Part shown: in pieces, positions 7,631 to 11,434 of the stretch
How the letters are laid out: each line of letters begins with the position of its first letter
How positions within the stretch are numbered: position 1 is the stretch's first letter
Assembly (NCBI GenBank): GCA_017577565.1
Contig: PKRH01000112.1
Coordinates: 1 to 11,434, forward strand
Length of the DNA: 11,434 nucleotides
Direction of reading: 5' to 3'
DNA from: Thermoanaerobacterales bacterium
Lineage (GTDB): Bacteria; Actinomycetota; Acidimicrobiia; Acidimicrobiales; JACDCH01
Position numbers and translations under genes: made by a program
The notes under the pieces: generated by a model
Told to the model about the DNA's origin: nothing
Database searches by the model: none
What the model saw: only the letters and a program-made list of their open reading frames with translations

Positions 7631-8347
7631 TCAGCCGAGGCCGAGCACCTCGGCGAAGGCCCGCTCCTCCCGCCGGCGGGCGGCGGCGACCGCGTCGGCC
7701 CGGGCGGCCAGCATCGTCGACTTGATGGCCCGCAGGGCGGGGAGCGGCGCGGCGGCGACGCGCTCGGCCAGCGCCAGCGCCTCGGCCACCAGCTCCCCGT
7801 CGGGCACGACCCGGCGGGCGACGCCGCAGGCGACCGCCTCCTCGGCCGACAGCCACGGGCTGGTGAACAGCACCTCGGCCGCCCGCTGCCACCCCATGGT
7901 GGCGGGGAACAGGTAGCTGCTCGCCGCCTCCGGCGGCACGCCCATCTCGGCGAACGGCGTGCGGAACCGCGCGCTCTCGGCCGCCAGCACCAGGTCGCAG
8001 TGGGGGAGCATCGTGAAGCCGATGCCGACCGCGGGCCCGTTGACGGCCGCCACCAGCGGCTTGTCGAAGGCCTGCAGCGCCTCCAGCAGGACCGGGAACC
8101 CGGACTCGATCGGCTCCCCGGCGGCGATGCGGGCCATCTCGTCGAGGTCCTGGCCGGCGGAGAAGGCCGGGCCCGCGCCGGTGAGGACGGCGACCTTCAC
8201 GGCGTCGTCGGCCCGGGCCTCGTCGAGCGCGGCGGCGGTCGCCCGGTAGAGGGCGGAGTCGAAGGCGTTGCGGGCCGCGGGCCGGTGCAGCGTGAGCAAG
8301 CGGACGCCGGGGCGGGGGTCGTCGGTCAGGACCAGTTCGTCTGACAT
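7631..8347 (-). CDS. Crotonase-fold enoyl-CoA isomerase-like protein
   Basis: Enoyl-CoA hydratase/isomerase superfamily protein, 238 aa. The oxyanion-hole segments are present: GAGPAFSAGQDLDEM (57-71) and NGPAVGIGF (103-111). Both catalytic Glu of classical hydratases are missing: the GGGCEL position reads GIGFTM (T112) and the QPE position reads TPF (F132). By contrast PPEAASSYLFP (138-148) matches the TPFSHLGQSPEGCSSY region of ECI2-type delta3,delta2-enoyl-CoA isomerases, whose catalytic Glu would be E140. An isomerase handling double bonds in unsaturated fatty acyl-CoA is therefore more likely than a hydratase; specificity is inferred. The ATG at 8347 has no ribosome site; GAACCT (8359-8354) 6 nt upstream could be a poor leaderless -10. 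It diverges from the thioesterase-like gene across an 85-nt gap holding two palindromes. Confidence 0.9.
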   Translation of the reverse strand: MSDELVLTDDPRPGVRLLTLHRPAARNAFDSALYRATAAALDEARADDAVKVAVLTGAGPAFSAGQDLDEMARIAAGEPIESGFPVLLEALQAFDKPLVAAVNGPAVGIGFTMLPHCDLVLAAESARFRTPFAEMGVPPEAASSYLFPATMGWQRAAEVLFTSPWLSAEEAVACGVARRVVPDGELVAEALALAERVAAAPLPALRAIKSTMLAARADAVAAARRREERAFAEVLGLG

Positions 8348-8354
8348 GCCGTCA

Positions 8355-8386
8355 GGTTCGCACCCGGCGGCGCCGGGTCGTGAACC
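8355..8386. repeat. Interrupted inverted repeat in the divergent promoter region
   Basis: Outer arms GGTTC (8355-8359) and GAACC (8382-8386), then 2 or 3 unpaired bases, then inner arms ACCCGGC (8362-8368) and GCCGGGT (8372-8378) around a GGC centre: 12 paired positions per side. It covers the likely spacer of the leftward isomerase promoter. It could be an operator for a dimeric regulator or an RNA hairpin; no regulator is encoded nearby. Confidence 0.6.
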
Positions 8387-8402
8387 GGGGCGGCGCCCCG
8401 TT
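8383..8402. repeat. Second inverted repeat with the same GGC centre
   Basis: Perfect arms CGGGGC (8386-8391) and GCCCCG (8395-8400) around GGC (8392-8394). With one bulged C the pairing extends to AAC/GTT at the outer ends. It abuts the first repeat and fills the spacer ahead of the TAGCGT -10 box, where a repressor would act. Confidence 0.55.
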
Positions 8403-8407
8403 AGCGT
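8402..8407 (+). promoter_or_regulatory. -10 box of the thioesterase-like gene
   Basis: TAGCGT (TAnnnT) ends 7 nt before an ATG at 8415, so transcription would start at or next to that ATG. A poor -35, GTGAAC (8380-8385), lies 16 nt upstream with the second palindrome in between. The transcript could be leaderless from 8415, or have an 18-nt leader carrying the ribosome site for the ATG at 8433. Confidence 0.5.
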
Positions 8408-8419
8408 TCCGTCCATGCT

Positions 8420-8425
8420 GGAGGG
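8420..8425 (+). promoter_or_regulatory. Ribosome binding site deciding the start at 8433
   Basis: GGAGGG ends 7 nt before ATG 8433, the ideal spacing. The upstream in-frame ATG at 8415 has no such site and depends on leaderless initiation, so both starts are possible with 8433 preferred. Confidence 0.6.
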
Positions 8426-8432
8426 CGAGGAG

Positions 8433-9281
8433 ATGCACGAGTTCGACCGCGCGACCGCCGTCCGTCGCCGCCACGTGGACGACGACGGCCGGGCGGTCCA
8501 CGAGGTCGACGTCGACGGGGGTTGGGCGATCGGCGACAAGCCCAACGGCGGCTACCTCCTCGCCACCGCGGCCCGGGCCGCCGCCGACGCCGCGGCCGCG
8601 GTCGAGGGCCCCGAGCACCCGCACGCCGTCGCGGCCACCGCCGCCTACCTCGCGCCGCCGGCCGCCGGCCCGGCCGAGGTCCACAGCGAGGTGCTCCGCC
8701 GGGGGCGGGGGACCAGCCAGGTGCGGGCCCGCCTGGTGCAGGACGGCGCGGTCCGGGTCGACGCGACCTTCACGCTCGGCCGGCTGCGCCCCGACGCCAC
8801 CCCCTGGTGGGGCGGCGCGCCGGCGCCCGAGGTCCCGGACCTGCCCCGCGAGCGCCGCACCCCGAGCGACGGGCCCGGCGGCGTCCACCTGCCGATCATG
8901 GAGCGGGTCGACATCCGGCTCGACCCGGCGACGGCCGGCTTCACCGTCGGGCGGCCGTCGGGGACCGGCGAGCTGCGGGCCGTGCTGCGGTTCGCCGACG
9001 GCCGGGCGCCGGACCCCCTCGCGCTCCTCTACGCCGTCGACGCCCTGCCGCCCGCACCCTTCGAGGTCGCCGGCACGACCGGCTGGGTGCCCACCATCAC
9101 GCTCACCGCCTACGTGCGGGCGCTGCCCGCCGACGGCCCCCTCGTCGTCCGCCAGCGGGCGGGCCTCATCGAGGCGGGCACCGTCGACGAGGTGTGCGAG
9201 GTCTGGGACGGCCGCGGTCGCCTCGTCGCCCAGGCCACCCAGCTGGCGGCCATCCGCACGGCCGGGCCCCCGCCGGCCTGA
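8433..9281 (+). CDS. Double-hotdog acyl-CoA thioesterase-like protein
   Basis: Thioesterase-family protein (4HBT_3/TesB-like), 282 aa from this start. The first hotdog holds WAIGDKPNGGYLLATAARA (31-49) on its central helix, and strands such as RGTSQVRARLVQDG (92-105). The second half (about 150-275) has DALPPAPF...GWVPTITLTAYVRALPADGPL (203-236) and ends in VAQATQLAAIR, the usual layout of tandem-hotdog thioesterases. The expected reaction is hydrolysis of acyl-CoA thioesters in the cytoplasm, but catalytic residues vary in this family and I cannot fix the active site, so activity is inferred. ATG at 8433 is chosen for its GGAGGG site; ATG at 8415 would add six residues. It is divergent from the enoyl-CoA isomerase-like gene, with shared palindromes suggesting joint control of acyl-CoA metabolism. 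It ends 10 nt before the convergent exporter gene. Confidence 0.82.
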   Translation: MHEFDRATAVRRRHVDDDGRAVHEVDVDGGWAIGDKPNGGYLLATAARAAADAAAAVEGPEHPHAVAATAAYLAPPAAGPAEVHSEVLRRGRGTSQVRARLVQDGAVRVDATFTLGRLRPDATPWWGGAPAPEVPDLPRERRTPSDGPGGVHLPIMERVDIRLDPATAGFTVGRPSGTGELRAVLRFADGRAPDPLALLYAVDALPPAPFEVAGTTGWVPTITLTAYVRALPADGPLVVRQRAGLIEAGTVDEVCEVWDGRGRLVAQATQLAAIRTAGPPPA

Positions 9282-9291
9282 GCCCCCGGGG

Positions 9292-11037
9292 TCAGCGGGC
9301 GGCCGACCAGGCCGCCCACAGCGCGGCGTAGGCTCCCCCGGCCGCCACCAGCTCGTCGTGGGTGCCCTGCTCGACCACCCGGCCCCCGTCCAGCACGACG
9401 ACGCGGTCGGCGGCCCGGGCCTGGGTGAGCCGGTGGGCGACGACGAGGGTCGTGCGGCCCGCCACGGCGGCCGCGGCCGCCGCCTCGAGCCGCCGGGCGC
9501 CGGCGCTGCCGGCCTCGGCCGTCGCCTCGTCCAGCACCGCCACCGCCGGGTCGGCCAGCACCAGGCGGGCGAGCGCCAGCTGCTGGGCCTCCGTCGGGCC
9601 CAGCGGGTGCCCGCCCTCGCCGACCCGGGTGTCGACGCCCTCGGGCAGCGCGTCGACCCACGGGCCGGCGCCGACCCGGTCGAGCGCGGCCCGGACCTCG
9701 GCGTCGGTGGCGCCCGGCCGGGCGAGGCGCAGGTCGTCGGCGAGGGTGCCCGCGAAGACGTGCACCTCCTGGCTGACGAGGGCGACGGTGCGGGCGAGCT
9801 CGTCGGGCCCCAGCTCGGCCACCGGGACGCCGCCGATGCGGACGCTGCCGGCCTCGGGCTCGTGCACGCCGGCGACCAGCCGGGCCAGCGTCGACTTGCC
9901 CGCGCCCGAGGGGCCGACGAGGGCCACGACCTCGCCGGGCTCGATGCGCAGGTCGACGTCGACCAGCACCGGCGGCCCGCCGTCGTAGGCGAAGCGGACG
10001 CCCTTCAGCTCGACCGACGCGTCGAGCGGGCGGGCCGGCGACCCCGGCGCCGCGGGCAGCGGCATCGTCGACACGCCCACCACCCGGGCCAGCGCCGCCC
10101 ACGCCGACTGCGCCTCGTCGAGCAGGCTGAGCAGCGTCCCCACCGGGTCGAACAGACGGTGGAAGTAGAGGGCGGCGGCCGTCGCGGCGCCGACCGTGAC
10201 CGCCCCGTCCCGCACGAGCACGAACCCGGTCACCAGCACGGCGCCGAGGCCGGTGAGCTCGGCGGCGTTGAGCCGGCTGAAGAAGACCGCCCGCTCCCGG
10301 GCCGTGGCCGTCGCCAGGTCGGCCGACCGGCGCGAGCTGCGGGTCAGGCGCCGGAGGTGGGCGGGGCCCAGGCCCAGCACCCGGACCGTCCGGGCACCGG
10401 CGACCGAGGCGTGGACGTGGCGGCCCCGCTCGCCCTCGGCGGCCCGCTCGGCGGCGAAGAGCGGGCCCGAGCGGCGGAGGTAGCGGCGGGTGGCGACCAC
10501 CTGGATCGGGGCCGCCAGCAGGCCGGCGAGGGCGAGGCGCAGGTCGAGGGCGGCCAGGCCGACGACGGTGAGCCCGGTGTAGAGCGCGGAGACGACGAGC
10601 TGGGGCAGCGCGGTGCGGACCGCCTCAGCCACCTGGTCGATGTCACCGACCACCCGGGCCACGAGGTCGCCGGTGCCGCCCCGCTCGACCTCGGACAGGG
10701 GCAGGGCGAGCGCCCGGTCGACCGCGGCCTCCCGCAGGCCGGCCAGGCCCCGCTCGCTCAGCGCGCCGACGGCGGCCAGGCCGGCGGCGGTCAGCGCGCC
10801 CTCGGCGACGGCGGCCACCGCCAGCACCACGAGCGTGCGGTCGAGCTCGCCGCGGGCACCCCGGTCGACGACGACGTCGACCAGGTCGCCGAGCAGCCGG
10901 GGGACGGCGAGGGCGGCGATCGTGGCGCCGAGCAGGGCGAGCGCGGCGGCGACCGCGGGCCCGGCGTGGCGGCGGACGACCGCGGCGACCGCGGCGCGGG
11001 TGGCGGCGGCGTCGGCGACGGGGAGCGCGGCGCTCAC
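9292..11037 (-). CDS. ABC exporter half-transporter with degenerate signature motif
   Basis: Membrane domain fused to an ATPase domain, 581 aa, standard for an ABC half-exporter. Residues about 25-320 are the membrane domain (hydrophobic segments near 28-46, 68-92, 145-180 and 262-280); about 340-581 are the ATPase. Walker A GPSGAGKST (375-383), Q-loop Q423, Walker B AVLDE (D503, E504) and H-loop H535 in VVAHR are intact. The signature, normally LSGGQ, reads LGPTEAQQ (479-486), and the D-loop reads AEAGSAG instead of SALD. This protein can supply a good Walker A/B and H-loop face but not a good signature. It overlaps the upstream half-transporter gene by 4 nt (GTGA, 11034-11037), implying an obligate heterodimer. 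I recall the AEAGSAGAR variant from other actinobacterial exporters. Substrate unknown; the GTG start is set by the overlap. Confidence 0.9.
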   Translation of the reverse strand: MSAALPVADAAATRAAVAAVVRRHAGPAVAAALALLGATIAALAVPRLLGDLVDVVVDRGARGELDRTLVVLAVAAVAEGALTAAGLAAVGALSERGLAGLREAAVDRALALPLSEVERGGTGDLVARVVGDIDQVAEAVRTALPQLVVSALYTGLTVVGLAALDLRLALAGLLAAPIQVVATRRYLRRSGPLFAAERAAEGERGRHVHASVAGARTVRVLGLGPAHLRRLTRSSRRSADLATATARERAVFFSRLNAAELTGLGAVLVTGFVLVRDGAVTVGAATAAALYFHRLFDPVGTLLSLLDEAQSAWAALARVVGVSTMPLPAAPGSPARPLDASVELKGVRFAYDGGPPVLVDVDLRIEPGEVVALVGPSGAGKSTLARLVAGVHEPEAGSVRIGGVPVAELGPDELARTVALVSQEVHVFAGTLADDLRLARPGATDAEVRAALDRVGAGPWVDALPEGVDTRVGEGGHPLGPTEAQQLALARLVLADPAVAVLDEATAEAGSAGARRLEAAAAAAVAGRTTLVVAHRLTQARAADRVVVLDGGRVVEQGTHDELVAAGGAYAALWAAWSAAR

Positions 11038-11434
11038 GACAGCACTGCCGCCCGGTACGTCTCGTGGTCCCGGGCCAGCTCGCCGTGGGTGGCCTCGGCC
11101 ACCGCCCGGCCCCCGTCGACGAGCACGACCCGGTCGGTCGCCGCCAGCAGGGTCGGGCTGGTCGTCACCACCACCGTCGTGCGCCCCCGGCGCAGCGCCC
11201 GCACGCCGGCCGCGACCCGGTGCTCGGTGGCGGCGTCGACGGCCGTCGTGGGCTCGTGGAGCACGAGCACGGGCGCGTCGGTGGCCAGGGCCCGGGCGAG
11301 GGCCACCCGCTGGCGCTGGCCGCCGGAGAGGCCGGTGCCCGCCTCGCCGAGGTCGCGCTCGCCGGCCTCGGCCAGGGCGGCGGCCACCTCGTCAGCGGCC
11401 GCGGCGGCGATCGCCGGGCCGACCCGCTCGGGGG
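11034..11434 (-). CDS. ABC exporter half-transporter, 5'-truncated by window end
   Basis: Only the C-terminal part of the ATPase domain is in view; the frame is open to the window edge, and the membrane domain and Walker A lie beyond it. Counting from the GTG at 11387 (an internal codon, not the start), the signature LSGGQRQR (20-27) is perfect. The Walker B Asp is His44 (VLVLHEPTTAVD), although the following Glu45 is kept, and the H-loop His is replaced by Thr76 (VVVTTSPTLL). These defects are complementary to those of the downstream partner: this subunit offers the good signature, the partner the good Walker B and H-loop. The last codons overlap the partner's GTG by 4 nt. Substrate unknown; a multidrug, lipid or peptide exporter is possible. 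Confidence 0.88.
   Translation of the reverse strand, partial: PERVGPAIAAAAADEVAAALAEAGERDLGEAGTGLSGGQRQRVALARALATDAPVLVLHEPTTAVDAATEHRVAAGVRALRRGRTTVVVTTSPTLLAATDRVVLVDGGRAVAEATHGELARDHETYRAAVLS

Noticed and set aside
9278..9295. Apparent terminator hairpin CTGAGCCCCCGGGGTCAG
   Set aside because: The outer arms are just two convergent TGA stops, the G-G pair breaks the stem, there is no loop and no T-run follows.

Overview
The window is very GC-rich bacterial DNA (clearly above 70% by eye) with GTG starts, tightly packed genes and TAnnnT -10 boxes lying 6-7 nt in front of start codons (leaderless transcription). That style suggests an actinomycete-type genome (Actinomycetota, possibly Acidimicrobiia). 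The phylum is an inference from style and protein flavour, not from a marker gene.

Region 1 (1-1414): the 3' part of a membrane-anchored metallophosphoesterase gene. The first 27 bases are an exact reverse complement of bases 51-77, so the left edge may be an assembly or amplification fold-back. Region 2 (1371-5405): a compact zinc (or manganese) uptake locus. A permease gene and a lipoprotein metal-binding gene overlap by 4 nt and read leftward; an ABC ATPase and a Fur-family regulator read rightward. The 99-nt gap between the two arms holds a 21-bp Fur/Zur-type palindrome inside overlapping back-to-back promoters. An alpha/beta hydrolase gene follows the regulator on the same strand. Region 3 (5406-7627): a complete glycogen debranching enzyme gene (glgX) with its own likely promoter. 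Region 4 (7631-9281): a crotonase-fold gene, better read as an enoyl-CoA isomerase than a hydratase, divergent from a double-hotdog thioesterase-like gene. Two consecutive palindromes lie in the gap between them. Region 5 (9292-11434): two overlapping half-transporter genes of an ABC exporter, the upstream one cut by the window end. Their nucleotide-binding motifs are degenerate in complementary ways, predicting one working and one dead ATP site.

The metal locus reads as a self-contained circuit. When metal is scarce the Fur-family repressor should leave the shared operator, switching on binding protein, permease and ATPase together; the regulator also has its own leaderless promoter carrying partial copies of the operator arms. 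The isomerase and thioesterase-like proteins both act on acyl-CoA-type substrates and probably share control through the gap between them. glgX is catabolic carbohydrate metabolism with no partner gene in view. I found no tRNA, rRNA, CRISPR array, insertion sequence or phage gene. No stretch over 300 nt lacks a gene. I see no clearly new multi-gene system; the most unusual features are the divergent metal-uptake promoter/operator, the asymmetric exporter pair, the tandem palindromes and the edge fold-back.
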